DNA from: Cohnella silvisoli
GTDB taxonomy: Bacteria > Bacillota > Bacilli > Paenibacillales > Paenibacillaceae
DNA length: 64,000 bases
NCBI RefSeq assembly: GCF_021190915.1
Contig: NZ_JAIOAP010000008.1
Coordinates: 124,001-188,000 of the forward strand
Direction of reading: 5' to 3'
The translations under genes were made by a program, and so were the position numbers. This document shows positions 56,417 to 64,000 of this stretch, one piece after another; position 1 is the first letter of the stretch; the number at the start of each line of letters is the position of its first letter. The notes under the pieces were generated by a model. It did no database searches, was not told the DNA's origin, and saw nothing but the letters and a program-made list of their open reading frames with translations.

Positions 56417-56514
56417 AAAAGAGAAAGCTGAAATAAAACGGCGGCTTCACCCGTTCAAATGGCGGGTAAATACGATTATTGGCATTATTTTCCGTAATTT
56501 GAATGAGGTGCAGG

Positions 56515-57285
56515 ATGGAACCCAAACAATGGTACATGGAGTATAAAATTCACAAAAATCGCCCCGGGCTGTTAGGCGATATCGCTTCATTGCTTGGGAT
56601 GCTGGAAGTGAATATTTTAACGATTAACGGCGTCGAAGATAGAACCCGCGGGATGCTGCTGCAAACCGATGATGAAGAGAAAATCGAGTTGCTCGGCAAG
56701 ATGCTGCGAAAAGTCGAGAATATTACGATTAATACATTGCGTCCGCCTCGATTAACCGATATATTGGCGGTTCGGCACGGGCGTTATATTGAGCGGGATT
56801 CCGATGACAAGAAGACGTTTCGGTTCACGCGCGACGAATTAGGGTTATTGGTCGACTTTCTGGGCGAATTGTTCAAACGGGAAGGAAACCAAACGATCGG
56901 ATTGCGGGGAATGCCGCGGGTTGGGAAGACGGAATCGATTATCGCGGGAAGCGTTTGCTCGAACAAGCGCTGGGCGTTCGTCTCCTCTACTTTGCTTCGC
57001 CAAACCGTAAGAAGCCAGCTGTCCGAAGAAGAAATGAACCCGAACAACGTATTTATTATCGATGGCATCGTCAGCACTATTCGTTCGAACGAGAAACATT
57101 ACGCATTAATACAGGAAATTATGGCTATGCCTTCAACCAAAGTGATCGAGCATCCCGATATTTTCGTGCGGGAATCCCAATTCGATTACGACATATTCGA
57201 TTGTATCGTAGAATTGCGCAATTCGCCTGACGAAGAAATTACGTACGAAACTTTTACGACGGCAGGATTAAACGACGATTTCTAA
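56515..57285 (+). CDS. ymfK: YmfK, DUF3388 family protein with ACT-like and P-loop parts
   Basis: The 256-residue protein has an N-terminal ACT-like segment (KIHKNRPGLLGDIASLLGML, NILTINGVEDRTRGM) and a C-terminal part with a P-loop-like G132-MPRV-GKT139 and a hydrophobic-acidic NNVFIIDGIVST. The family (DUF3388) occurs at this locus across Bacillales; no activity is known. The arrangement suggests ligand sensing coupled to nucleotide binding, which is inference. ATG 56515 has a tight AGGTG SD. Confidence 0.88.
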   Translation: MEPKQWYMEYKIHKNRPGLLGDIASLLGMLEVNILTINGVEDRTRGMLLQTDDEEKIELLGKMLRKVENITINTLRPPRLTDILAVRHGRYIERDSDDKKTFRFTRDELGLLVDFLGELFKREGNQTIGLRGMPRVGKTESIIAGSVCSNKRWAFVSSTLLRQTVRSQLSEEEMNPNNVFIIDGIVSTIRSNEKHYALIQEIMAMPSTKVIEHPDIFVRESQFDYDIFDCIVELRNSPDEEITYETFTTAGLNDDF

Positions 57286-57327
57286 CCTTACATACGCCAA
57301 CACCATGAATATCCGGAGGTGAAAGGC

Positions 57328-58179
57328 ATGTCCGATTTGGGCGCCCTGCTTCGCAAAGCTCGAGAGCAGCGCGGTTACACACTAGACGACATTCAAGAAT
57401 ACACCAAAATACGCAAAAGATATTTGGAAGCGATCGAGACGGGCGATTACAAAGTGTTGCCGGGCTCTTTCTATGTGCGGGCCTTCGTGAAAACGTATGC
57501 CGAAAGCGTCGGATTGGATGCTGAAGAGGTGCTGCGTTTATACCATAAGGAACTGCCCCAACCGCCCGCTGCGGAAACAGTTAGGACAGAACCTCGGATT
57601 AAAGCCGGAAGACGAAGCGTGCAGCATAACGACCGCTGGGGTAAAGTAGCCGTATCTTTGTTGATGTGGGCTTTTCCTATTTTGATCGTTGTCGTCGTTT
57701 ATATTTATTTGTCCAACAATAAAGGCCCGGGAACTCAGGAGCTTAATACTAACCCGCCTATTACGACCCAAACCGCTTCGCCGAGCGCATCGGAAACCGT
57801 ATCGCCAAGCACGACACCATCTGAAAGTGTAACTCCACCGCCTCCAGCGTCCAATGCGGTGACGCTTACGCTTAAGGAAACGCGAAACAACGTTAATTAT
57901 TACGAAGTAACTCCAGGAACCGGACATAAGCTTAAGCTGGAGATAACGGGAGAAAGCTGGATTGAAGTTCGAGCGGATGGAAAAAAAGGGAAGAAGCTAT
58001 TTTACAAAAGCGTGAGGGAAGCCCAACCTTTGACGTTTGATATGACAACACCGCTTTACGTTAGTGTCGGTCGTACGGACCACGTGACGTTTTACGTAGA
58101 CGATGTTACCTTCGATGATGGCAATAAACCGGGAACGACGAGATACATGTTCACTCCGGCAGCCGGAACCGTACAATAA
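57328..58179 (+). CDS. rodZ: RodZ-like cell-shape protein (YmfM)
   Basis: RodZ links MreB filaments to the elongation machinery. The 283-residue protein has an N-terminal helix-turn-helix (LGALLRKAREQRGYTLDDIQ, YTKIRKRYLEAIE), one membrane segment (about 100-122, VSLLMWAFPILIVVVVYIYL), a Thr/Pro/Ser-rich stalk, and an extracytoplasmic DUF4115 domain (ITGESWIEVRADGKKG). ATG 57328 is used because GTG 57319 lies inside the SD GGAGGTG. The position between ymfK and pgsA is that of B. subtilis ymfM. Confidence 0.93.
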   Translation: MSDLGALLRKAREQRGYTLDDIQEYTKIRKRYLEAIETGDYKVLPGSFYVRAFVKTYAESVGLDAEEVLRLYHKELPQPPAAETVRTEPRIKAGRRSVQHNDRWGKVAVSLLMWAFPILIVVVVYIYLSNNKGPGTQELNTNPPITTQTASPSASETVSPSTTPSESVTPPPPASNAVTLTLKETRNNVNYYEVTPGTGHKLKLEITGESWIEVRADGKKGKKLFYKSVREAQPLTFDMTTPLYVSVGRTDHVTFYVDDVTFDDGNKPGTTRYMFTPAAGTVQ

Positions 58180-58193
58180 GGACAATTCCATGA

Positions 58194-58222
58194 TAGGCCC
58201 TCCAAGGAGGGCTTTTTTGTTT
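58194..58222 (+). terminator. Hairpin terminator after rodZ
   Basis: GGCCCTCC/GGAGGGC (58196-58212) with a very short loop, followed by TTTTTTGTTTTT. Confidence 0.8.
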
Positions 58223-58250
58223 TTAACGAGGACGTCACTCATGCTATAAT
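58222..58250 (+). promoter_or_regulatory. Extended -10 promoter of yajQ
   Basis: TTTAAC (58222-58227) and TATAAT (58245-58250) with 17-base spacing; TG lies one base upstream of the -10 (TGCTATAAT). Confidence 0.65.
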
Positions 58251-58291
58251 AATGGGAAAATAGGGTATAAAACGAAAGGAAGCGGTTTGTA

Positions 58292-58783
58292 ATGGCATCG
58301 GAATATTCGTTTGACGTCGTGTCCAAAGTCGACATGCAGGAAGTGAATAACGCGGTTCAGCAAGCTCTGAAGGAAATCGAAACGCGCTTCGATTTTAAGG
58401 GCAGCAAGAGCAACATTACGCTGGAGGACGAGCAGCTTGTCGTCGCTTCGGATAGCGATTATAAGCTCAAAAGCGTCGTGGACATTTTGCAGACTAAGCT
58501 GATTAAACGCGGCGTTCCTATCCTTAATATGGATTATGGCAAGATCGAGCCCGCCTCGGGAGGGACCGTGCGCCAGAACATCAAGATGAAGCAGGGTATC
58601 GACCAAGAAAACTCGAAGAAAATGAACGTCCTGATCCGGGATTCGAAAATCAAGGTGAAAAGCCAGATTCAGGGCGACCAACTGCGGATTACCGGTAAAA
58701 GCAAGGACGACCTGCAAGCCGTTATGGCTCTGTTAAGAGGAGCGGGTTTGCCGCTGGAACTGCAATTTATCAACTATCGGTGA
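58292..58783 (+). CDS. yajQ: YajQ family nucleotide-binding protein
   Basis: YajQ (DUF520) proteins bind nucleic acid or nucleotides; some bind cyclic di-GMP in proteobacteria. The 163-residue protein shows SFDVVSKVDMQEVNNAVQQA, RFDFKGSKSNITLE, QGIDQENSKKMNVLIRDSK and GKSKDDLQAVMALLR, full family length. SD GAAAGGAAG. It is a single-gene unit between its own promoter and that of rimO. Confidence 0.94.
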   Translation: MASEYSFDVVSKVDMQEVNNAVQQALKEIETRFDFKGSKSNITLEDEQLVVASDSDYKLKSVVDILQTKLIKRGVPILNMDYGKIEPASGGTVRQNIKMKQGIDQENSKKMNVLIRDSKIKVKSQIQGDQLRITGKSKDDLQAVMALLRGAGLPLELQFINYR

Positions 58784-58796
58784 GATGTAAGCGATT

Positions 58797-58825
58797 TTGA
58801 CACGTCCGAGGGGTTCGTTTATACT
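58797..58825 (+). promoter_or_regulatory. Near-consensus sigma-A promoter of rimO-pgsA-cinA
   Basis: TTGACA (58797-58802) and TATACT (58820-58825) with exactly 17 bases between. This is the strongest promoter match in the window; start near 58832, 36 bases before the rimO ATG. Inverted CGTCCG/CGGACG and GTTCGT/ACGAAC words flank the -10. Confidence 0.8.
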
Positions 58826-58867
58826 GTTGTGTGATAAGAACGGACGAACGTTTGGGGGAAGTCATCC

Positions 58868-60196
58868 ATGATTGAGAAAGTCAGCGTCGTCACGCTCGGC
58901 TGCGAGAAAAATCTAGTCGACTCCGAGATTATGTCGGGGCTCATTCACAAGCGGGGATTCTCGCTGGTAGAGAAGCCGGAAGACGCGACGGTCATTATTG
59001 TTAATACGTGCGGGTTTATCGATGCGGCGAAGGAAGAGTCGGTGAATACGATTCTTAATCTAGCTGAATTGAAGGAAACGGCTCGTTTGAAGGCGCTTAT
59101 CGTTTCGGGCTGTCTAACCCAGCGATATAAGAAAGAGCTCATGGAAGAGATGCCCGAAATTGACGGGATCGTTGGCACGGGGGATTTCCATCGGATCAAT
59201 GAAATTATCGACGAGGCGCTTCGCGGACGCAAGCCGGTCTACGTGGGCAACCCCGTGTTTAATTACGAAGAAAATTTGCCAAGGCTGCTCAGTACCCCTC
59301 GTCACACGGCTTACGTGAAGATCGCCGAGGGCTGCGACAATGCTTGCACGTTCTGCAGCATTCCGATCATGCGGGGGCAGTTCCGCAGCCGTTCGATCGA
59401 GTCTATTCTGGCTGAGGTGCAGATGCTTGCCGATCAAGGCGTCAGGGAAATCAGCTTGATCGCTCAGGACTCAACGAACTATGGAACCGATTTATATGAA
59501 GGTTTTAAGCTGCCTGAGTTGCTTAATCGCGTTAGCGAGGTTCCCGGGATTGCTTGGGTAAGACTGCATTATGCTTATCCGGGTTTCTTCACCGATGAAT
59601 TGATCGATACGATCGCGAGCAACCCTAAGATTTGCAACTATATCGATATGCCTCTACAGCATAGCGAGGATTCCATCTTAAAAAGAATGCGTCGGCCAGG
59701 ACGTCAACGCGACGTTCGCGAGCTGGTTGGCAAAATTCGTTCGCGCATTCCGGAAGTGGCGCTTCGCACATCCATGATCGTCGGATTCCCGGGCGAAACG
59801 GATGAGGATTTCGAGAAGCTGTGCGAATTCGTTCGCGAGATGAAATTCGACCGGCTAGGCGTGTTTGCTTACTCCCAAGAGGAGGATACGCCCGCGCATC
59901 GCTTGCCGAATCAGTTGCCGGACGAGGTGAAGCAATTCCGTCAGAATACGCTGATGGAAATTCAGCGCGAGGTTGCGACGGGCAATTCCGCTAAATACGT
60001 CGGCCGCACCATCGACGTGCTCGTTGAGCGTTACGATGGACGCAGCGATGTTTTCATCGGAAGAAGCCAATATGATGCCCCTGAAGTGGATGGGGAAGTT
60101 TATATTTCCAATTGTCCGGTGCAAATCGGCGAAATGGGCAAGGTTAGAATTACCCATGCTTACGAGTATGATTTGTCAGGGGAGGGAATTGCGTGA
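58868..60196 (+). CDS. rimO: Ribosomal protein S12 methylthiotransferase RimO
   Basis: RimO is a radical-SAM enzyme of the MiaB family that adds a methylthio group to an aspartate of S12 in proteobacteria. The 442-residue protein has the N-terminal cluster domain (VTLGCEKNLVDSE, INTCGF-type VNTCGFIDAAKEES), the radical-SAM C156-x3-C160-x2-C163 in CDNACTFCSIP, and a C-terminal TRAM domain. MRGQFRSRSIESI and DMPLQHSED support RimO rather than MiaB. S12 modification in Firmicutes has been less studied. SD GGGGGAAG. Confidence 0.94.
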   Translation: MIEKVSVVTLGCEKNLVDSEIMSGLIHKRGFSLVEKPEDATVIIVNTCGFIDAAKEESVNTILNLAELKETARLKALIVSGCLTQRYKKELMEEMPEIDGIVGTGDFHRINEIIDEALRGRKPVYVGNPVFNYEENLPRLLSTPRHTAYVKIAEGCDNACTFCSIPIMRGQFRSRSIESILAEVQMLADQGVREISLIAQDSTNYGTDLYEGFKLPELLNRVSEVPGIAWVRLHYAYPGFFTDELIDTIASNPKICNYIDMPLQHSEDSILKRMRRPGRQRDVRELVGKIRSRIPEVALRTSMIVGFPGETDEDFEKLCEFVREMKFDRLGVFAYSQEEDTPAHRLPNQLPDEVKQFRQNTLMEIQREVATGNSAKYVGRTIDVLVERYDGRSDVFIGRSQYDAPEVDGEVYISNCPVQIGEMGKVRITHAYEYDLSGEGIA

Positions 60197-60771
60197 ACCT
60201 TGCCAATCGGATCACGCTCGTAAGAATATTTCTTGTGCCGGTCGTGACCATTTTCCTGCTGATCAAATTGGATGTTGAGCCGCTCACCATTGGCAGTTAT
60301 TCGATTTCCTATAATCAGGTGTTTGCTCTCTTATTGTTCATCATCGCGGCAAGCACCGACGGCTTGGATGGTTATATTGCGCGCAAACGCAAAATCGTCA
60401 CCAATTTAGGGAAATTGCTTGATCCGTTGGCTGACAAACTTCTCATGGCGGCAGTGCTTATCGCATTGGTCGAGATGGAGAAGCTGGGTGCTTGGGTGGC
60501 AATCATCATTATTAGCCGGGAGTGGGCGGTAACCGGACTCAGGCAAGTTGCGTTATTGGAAGGTGCCGTACTCGCAGCAAGCAAATGGGGCAAATGGAAA
60601 ACAGCGGTGCAAATTACGATGATTATCGTACTGTTGTTAAACAACTTCCCCTTTAACTTCCTAGATTTGCGCATCGATCTGATCGTCGTATGGGCGTCGG
60701 TACTCATTACTGTCTACTCGGGCGTCGATTATTTCGTGAAAAACAAAAACTTGATCCCGGTTTCCGACTAA
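60193..60771 (+). CDS. pgsA: Phosphatidylglycerophosphate synthase
   Basis: PgsA transfers glycerol-3-phosphate to CDP-diacylglycerol, giving PGP, at the membrane. The 192-residue protein has several membrane helices and the CDP-alcohol phosphotransferase motif, with D-G and AR in TDGLDGYIARKR and the two later aspartates in GKLLDPLADKLL. Its GTG start overlaps the rimO stop (GTGA). It uses the lipid made by CdsA at 17 kb. pgsA-cinA-recA order is as in B. subtilis. Confidence 0.95.
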   Translation: MNLANRITLVRIFLVPVVTIFLLIKLDVEPLTIGSYSISYNQVFALLLFIIAASTDGLDGYIARKRKIVTNLGKLLDPLADKLLMAAVLIALVEMEKLGAWVAIIIISREWAVTGLRQVALLEGAVLAASKWGKWKTAVQITMIIVLLLNNFPFNFLDLRIDLIVVWASVLITVYSGVDYFVKNKNLIPVSD

Positions 60772-60805
60772 GCACCGGAATTAGCCGGATATAACGAGGT
60801 GCGTC

Positions 60806-62065
60806 ATGAGAGCAGAAATCATCGCTGTCGGCACGGAATTGCTCCTCGGTCAAATCGTAAACACGAACGCCCAGTATCTGTCGAGAGGTTTGGCAGAGCT
60901 GGGCATTGATGTTTATTATCAGACTGTGGTGGGCGATAACAAGGAAAGATTGATGCAAGCGATCGATATCGCACGGGGAAGAGCGGATTTGCTCGTGTTT
61001 ACGGGCGGGCTTGGCCCAACGCTAGATGATCTGACGCGGGACGCGCTTGCACAATATTTGGGTCGCGGAATTGAACTGCATGAGCCTACGATGAACAAAA
61101 TCATAAGCATGTTCGCGGGTCGAGGCGGCACTTTCGTGGAAAGCAACCGCCGCCAAGCTTTATTGGTGGAAGGGGCTGCGCCGCTTCGGAATGATACGGG
61201 TTTGGCGGTCGGAAACGCTTTGAAGTCGGATGGGACGTGTTATTTGCTGCTCCCAGGTCCGCCTCGCGAGATGAAGCCGATGTTTGACAATGACGGAGCG
61301 ACATGGTTGAAGGAACAGCTCGGTCCAGTGATGACGCTGCATTCCGTTATGCTCAAATTCGCTGGAATCGGAGAATCGGGGCTTGAGGACGTATTGATCG
61401 ATCTCATTCGCGAGCAGCAGGATCCGACGATTGCCCCCTATGCGAAAGAAGGGGAAGTAGCCGTTCGCGTGTCTACGAAAGCCGCGGATGCGGAAGAAGC
61501 TTCACGCAAGCTTGATGGGACAGTGACGGAAATCCGTCGGCGCACGTTGGCTCATTTATATGCGGAGGAAGACGTGCCTATTGAAGCCGTGATCGTGCGG
61601 ATGCTGACTGAACAGGGAAGGACTTTGACGTTGGCGGAAAGCTGCACGGGGGGCATGGTGTCGGAGCTCATAACGACGATCCCGGGCAGCGCGGTCGTTT
61701 TTCTGGGCGGAGTCGTCAGCTATAGCAATCAGATGAAAATACAGCAGCTAGGCGTTTCCGCCGAACTGCTAGAAGGGCCGGACGCTCCAGGCGCGATCAG
61801 TTCGGAGACGGCCGCTGCTATGGCGAAAGGCATGCGGCTGGCTGCCGATTCGGATTTCGCGGTGTCGATTACGGGCAATGCCGGTCCCGCCGCGGCTGAA
61901 GGCAAGCCGGTTGGCCTCGTTTATATTGGCTTAGCCGAACGGGGACGGGAGACGCGCGTGGAGAAGCTGCAGCTTGCCGGCGACCGCGAAGGCATCCGGC
62001 TTCGCTCCGCTAAGCGTGCGTTGTATATGCTATGGCAGACTTTGGCCGGACAGGGCAATGGTTGA
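60806..62065 (+). CDS. cinA: CinA family competence/damage-inducible protein
   Basis: CinA combines an N-terminal molybdopterin-binding-like domain with ADP-ribose/NAD-related hydrolase roles and a C-terminal nicotinamide-nucleotide amidase-like domain. The 419-residue protein has AEIIAVGTELLLGQIVNTNA, FTGGLGPTLDDLTRD, LLLPGPPREMKPMF and the C-terminal LAESCTGGMVSELIT and ITGNAGPAAAEGKPVG. In competent Gram-positives cinA is co-transcribed with recA; here a terminator and a recA promoter follow. SD CGAGGTG. Confidence 0.95.
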   Translation: MRAEIIAVGTELLLGQIVNTNAQYLSRGLAELGIDVYYQTVVGDNKERLMQAIDIARGRADLLVFTGGLGPTLDDLTRDALAQYLGRGIELHEPTMNKIISMFAGRGGTFVESNRRQALLVEGAAPLRNDTGLAVGNALKSDGTCYLLLPGPPREMKPMFDNDGATWLKEQLGPVMTLHSVMLKFAGIGESGLEDVLIDLIREQQDPTIAPYAKEGEVAVRVSTKAADAEEASRKLDGTVTEIRRRTLAHLYAEEDVPIEAVIVRMLTEQGRTLTLAESCTGGMVSELITTIPGSAVVFLGGVVSYSNQMKIQQLGVSAELLEGPDAPGAISSETAAAMAKGMRLAADSDFAVSITGNAGPAAAEGKPVGLVYIGLAERGRETRVEKLQLAGDREGIRLRSAKRALYMLWQTLAGQGNG

Positions 62066-62198
62066 GCGGACTCGCGTGCTGAAGGGACGGGCCGCGGTGG
62101 CTGTTCTCCGAAAGGCTCTCTAACCATTATCACACGGATAAAATTGTCGATACTTGTCAATTCATCGGAGTTATGTTAAAGTCTACTAGAAAGTTGCG

Positions 62199-62240
62199 GA
62201 AGAACCGTAGCGAAGATTACTTTGCTGCGGTTCTTTTTTC
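62199..62240 (+). terminator. Hairpin terminator between cinA and recA
   Basis: AGAACCGTAGC (62201-62211) pairs with GCTGCGGTTCT (62224-62234, one G.U), followed by TTTTT. The 267-base cinA-recA gap (62066-62332) holds this terminator, the LexA box and the recA promoter; I see nothing firm in its first half. A weak promoter-like pair TTGTCA (62154) and TAAAGT (62177) precedes the hairpin. Confidence 0.85.
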
Positions 62241-62250
62241 GTAAAAAAAT

Positions 62251-62264
62251 CGAACAAATGTTCT
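62251..62264 (+). promoter_or_regulatory. LexA (SOS) box of recA
   Basis: CGAACAAATGTTCT matches the Gram-positive LexA operator CGAACNNNNGTTCG at 9 of 10 fixed positions. It lies 8 bases upstream of the recA -35, so LexA bound here would block polymerase. Confidence 0.85.
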
Positions 62265-62272
62265 CAAAAAGC

Positions 62273-62301
62273 TTGGCAAATGATTGAAAACACGGTATGA
62301 T
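62273..62301 (+). promoter_or_regulatory. Sigma-A promoter of recA
   Basis: TTGGCA (62273-62278) and TATGAT (62296-62301) with 17-base spacing. The first in-frame ATG (62297) falls inside the -10, so it cannot be the translation start. Confidence 0.75.
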
Positions 62302-62332
62302 AAAACTATCAAAGGATAAGGATGTGGGTGTG

Positions 62333-63391
62333 TTGTCGGATCGTCGCGCCGCATTAGACATGGCTTTGCGCCAGATTGAAAAGCAGTTCGGTAAAGGCTC
62401 GGTAATGAAGTTAGGGGAAAACGCGCATCTTGCGGTTGAGACGGTTTCCAGTGGCGTTCTAGCGTTGGACATTGCGCTCGGCATAGGCGGATATCCGCGC
62501 GGGCGGATCATAGAAGTATACGGACCGGAATCATCCGGTAAAACAACTGTTTCCCTTCACGCCATCGCGGAAGTTCAACGCGCGGGCGGAACGGCAGCAT
62601 TCATTGATGCGGAGCATGCACTTGATCCGGTCTATGCGAGAAATCTCGGCGTTAACATCGACGAGCTTCTTCTCTCCCAACCGGATACGGGCGAGCAAGC
62701 TTTGGAAATTGCCGAAGCGCTCGTGCGCAGCGGCGCAGTCGATATTATCGTCATTGACTCCGTTGCTGCGCTTGTGCCTAAAGCGGAGATCGAAGGCGAC
62801 ATGGGAGATTCCTTCGTCGGCTTGCAAGCCCGTCTGATGTCTCAGGCGATGCGCAAGCTGTCCGGAGCGGTCAGCAAGTCGAAGTGTCTTGCGATCTTCA
62901 TTAACCAACTTCGTGAGAAGATCGGCGTCATGTTCGGCAATCCGGAGACGACCCCGGGCGGACGCGCTTTGAAATTTTATGCCAGTGTACGGCTCGATGT
63001 TCGTCGCGTTGAAGCGATTAAACAAGGCAACGACGTAGTCGGCAACCGGACCAAGATTAAAGTCGTTAAGAACAAGGTAGCTCCTCCGTTCAAGCAAGCT
63101 GATGTTGATATTATGTACGGCGAAGGCATCTCCAAAGTCGGAAGCATCGTCGACATCGGCGCAGAGCAGGATATTATCCAGAAGAGCGGCGCTTGGTTCT
63201 CATACAATAGCGAACGGCTTGGTCAAGGTCGCGAGAACGCGAAGCAATATTTGAAGGACAACCCGGAAGTTTCCGAGAAGATCGAGATGCAAATCCGCGA
63301 AGCTCTTCTCAGCTCTTCGTTGTCGGCACCGAAAACCGGCGCATTCGCTGCAAGCGATGACGACGACAGCGAATTTGGCGAAGACGATTAA
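62333..63391 (+). CDS. recA: Recombinase RecA
   Basis: RecA drives strand exchange and LexA self-cleavage in the SOS response. The 352-residue protein ([20 protein letters not shown]) has Walker A GPESSGKT at 64-71, [20 protein letters not shown], and [20 protein letters not shown] (loop regions), with an acidic Asp-rich tail. I use the TTG at 62333, 10 bases after AAGGA; the neighbouring GTG at 62330 is possible. The upstream ATG at 62297 lies in the promoter -10. Confidence 0.97.
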   Translation: MSDRRAALDMALRQIEKQFGKGSVMKLGENAHLAVETVSSGVLALDIALGIGGYPRGRIIEVYGPESSGKTTVSLHAIAEVQRAGGTAAFIDAEHALDPVYARNLGVNIDELLLSQPDTGEQALEIAEALVRSGAVDIIVIDSVAALVPKAEIEGDMGDSFVGLQARLMSQAMRKLSGAVSKSKCLAIFINQLREKIGVMFGNPETTPGGRALKFYASVRLDVRRVEAIKQGNDVVGNRTKIKVVKNKVAPPFKQADVDIMYGEGISKVGSIVDIGAEQDIIQKSGAWFSYNSERLGQGRENAKQYLKDNPEVSEKIEMQIREALLSSSLSAPKTGAFAASDDDDSEFGEDD

Positions 63392-63465
63392 TTGACCGTT
63401 TACTTAAGAGCTATGACTAACGTAATTAAATAAGAATTCATAGATTTATACACTGAAGGCGGCAT

Positions 63466-63499
63466 ATTTTGCCGCTCTTTCTGTTTTTGCGGAAGGAGG
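63466..63499 (+). terminator. Short hairpin terminator between recA and recX
   Basis: GCGGCA (63469-63474), loop TATTT, TGCCGC (63480-63485), then TCTTTCTGTTTTT. The 6-bp stem suggests partial termination, leaving recX at a lower level than recA. Confidence 0.6.
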
Positions 63500-63509
63500 A
63501 GGTTCTGGG

Positions 63510-64000
63510 ATGTATAAGCCCAGTCGTGGGGGCAATAGGGGAAGCCGAAAGGCAGGTCGGTACAACGATCGAAATGACAGCGCAAATACCAACAATAATA
63601 ACGCAGGTGCAGCTTCGGGTTTTTCCGTCCTCGGAGCGACCGTGATTTCAATAGAGACACATCCCAAGCAACCTTACATGTATCGCGTCGCTCTAAAGTT
63701 GAAATTGGATGAATCGGAGCCAGAGACTCGGAGTCAGACGGATTTTGAAATAGAGAAAACGGAACAGGTATCCAGTGATTGGTCGGATGAGGTCGATGCT
63801 CTCATTGCCGGAGCGCAATCGATGGGCGGTTTAGACGAAGCGCTGTTAACGGTCCATGAGGATACTCTCGTTAGCTGGCGGTTGCTGAAAGGCCGAGAGT
63901 TATCGGCGGAGGAGTACGCAAAACTCAAGGAAGATGAGCAGAAGGAAGACGCTTATCGAGTTGCGCTTGCGATGTTGGAACGCAAGGCACGCACAACCGC
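63510..64000 (+). CDS. recX: Regulatory protein RecX, N-terminal part (3' truncated)
   Basis: RecX modulates RecA filaments. The frame is open from ATG 63510 (behind GGAGGAGG) to the window end, 163 codons. The first ~35 residues are low complexity (Arg/Gly then Asn-rich), followed by GATVISIETHPKQPYMYRVA and, after a variable insert (SEPETRSQTDFEIEKTEQVS), the diagnostic LLTVHEDTLVSWRLLKGREL and SAEEYAKLKEDEQKEDAYRV. The N-terminal tail and insert are longer than in most RecX proteins. Position after recA supports the call. Confidence 0.85.
   Translation, partial: MYKPSRGGNRGSRKAGRYNDRNDSANTNNNNAGAASGFSVLGATVISIETHPKQPYMYRVALKLKLDESEPETRSQTDFEIEKTEQVSSDWSDEVDALIAGAQSMGGLDEALLTVHEDTLVSWRLLKGRELSAEEYAKLKEDEQKEDAYRVALAMLERKARTT

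Noticed and set aside
58803..58850. Inverted GTTCGT/ACGAAC and CGTCCG/CGGACG words around the rimO promoter as a LexA box
   Set aside because: Spacing does not fit CGAACNNNNGTTCG, and the pairs overlap each other, so an SOS operator is not supported.

Overview
This window is core chromosome from an endospore-forming, flagellated Gram-positive bacterium of the Bacillales. It is most likely from the Paenibacillaceae (Paenibacillus or Cohnella type). The reasons are the Bacillus-like gene order (flhA-flhF-flhG-cheBAWCD-sigD, rpsB-tsf-pyrH-frr, rimP-nusA-ylxR-ylxQ-infB, spoVF genes beside asd-dapG-dapA, spoIIIE-ymf genes-recA), base composition near 50% G+C by eye, strong AGGAGG-type ribosome binding sites, frequent GTG/TTG starts, a short type-3 prolyl-tRNA synthetase and an IF2 with a very long Gly/Arg/Gln repeat tract. 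Every supported gene is on the + strand. I saw no rRNA, tRNA, insertion sequence, prophage or CRISPR array, and no gene-free stretch over 300 bases.

1-13.0 kb: the 3' end of a fla/che operon. It holds truncated flhA, flhF and flhG (flagellar export, placement and number), cheB, cheA, cheW, cheC and cheD (chemotaxis signalling), a small membrane protein, sigD, a FapA/DUF342 protein, a small hydrophilic protein, a SwrB-like anchored protein and a short MltG/YceG-like protein. 13.0-26.4 kb: rpsB, tsf, pyrH and frr (translation and UMP kinase), then uppS, cdsA, dxr and rseP (isoprenoid and lipid precursors, intramembrane protease), proS and polC. 26.4-38 kb: rimP-nusA-ylxR-ylxQ-infB-rbfA-nrnA-truB-ribF, then rpsO and pnp (transcription, ribosome maturation, RNA decay). 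38-46 kb: ylxY-like deacetylase, mlpA, dut, the dipicolinate synthase genes dpaA-dpaB, and asd-dapG-dapA (the lysine/DAP branch that supplies dipicolinate). 46-52.5 kb: RNase J, tepA, ylzJ, spoIIIE and a SleB-type spore hydrolase. 52.6-64 kb: ymfF-ymfH-ymfI-ymfJ, ymfK-rodZ, yajQ, rimO-pgsA-cinA, recA and the start of recX.

Control signals are readable. There are good sigma-A promoters before rpsB, polC, rimP, rpsO, mlpA, RNase J, spoIIIE, ymfF, ymfK, yajQ, rimO and recA, a sigma-K-type promoter before dpaA, a LexA box before recA, and many hairpin terminators. Nothing here looks like a new multi-gene system. The items most worth a second look are non-coding or architectural: a 36-bp hairpin repeat present in two operons in opposite orientation, an apparent ATA start codon in dpaA backed by promoter and SD position, an H-type pseudoknot candidate between dxr and rseP, the 190-residue repeat tract of IF2, and several leader hairpins.
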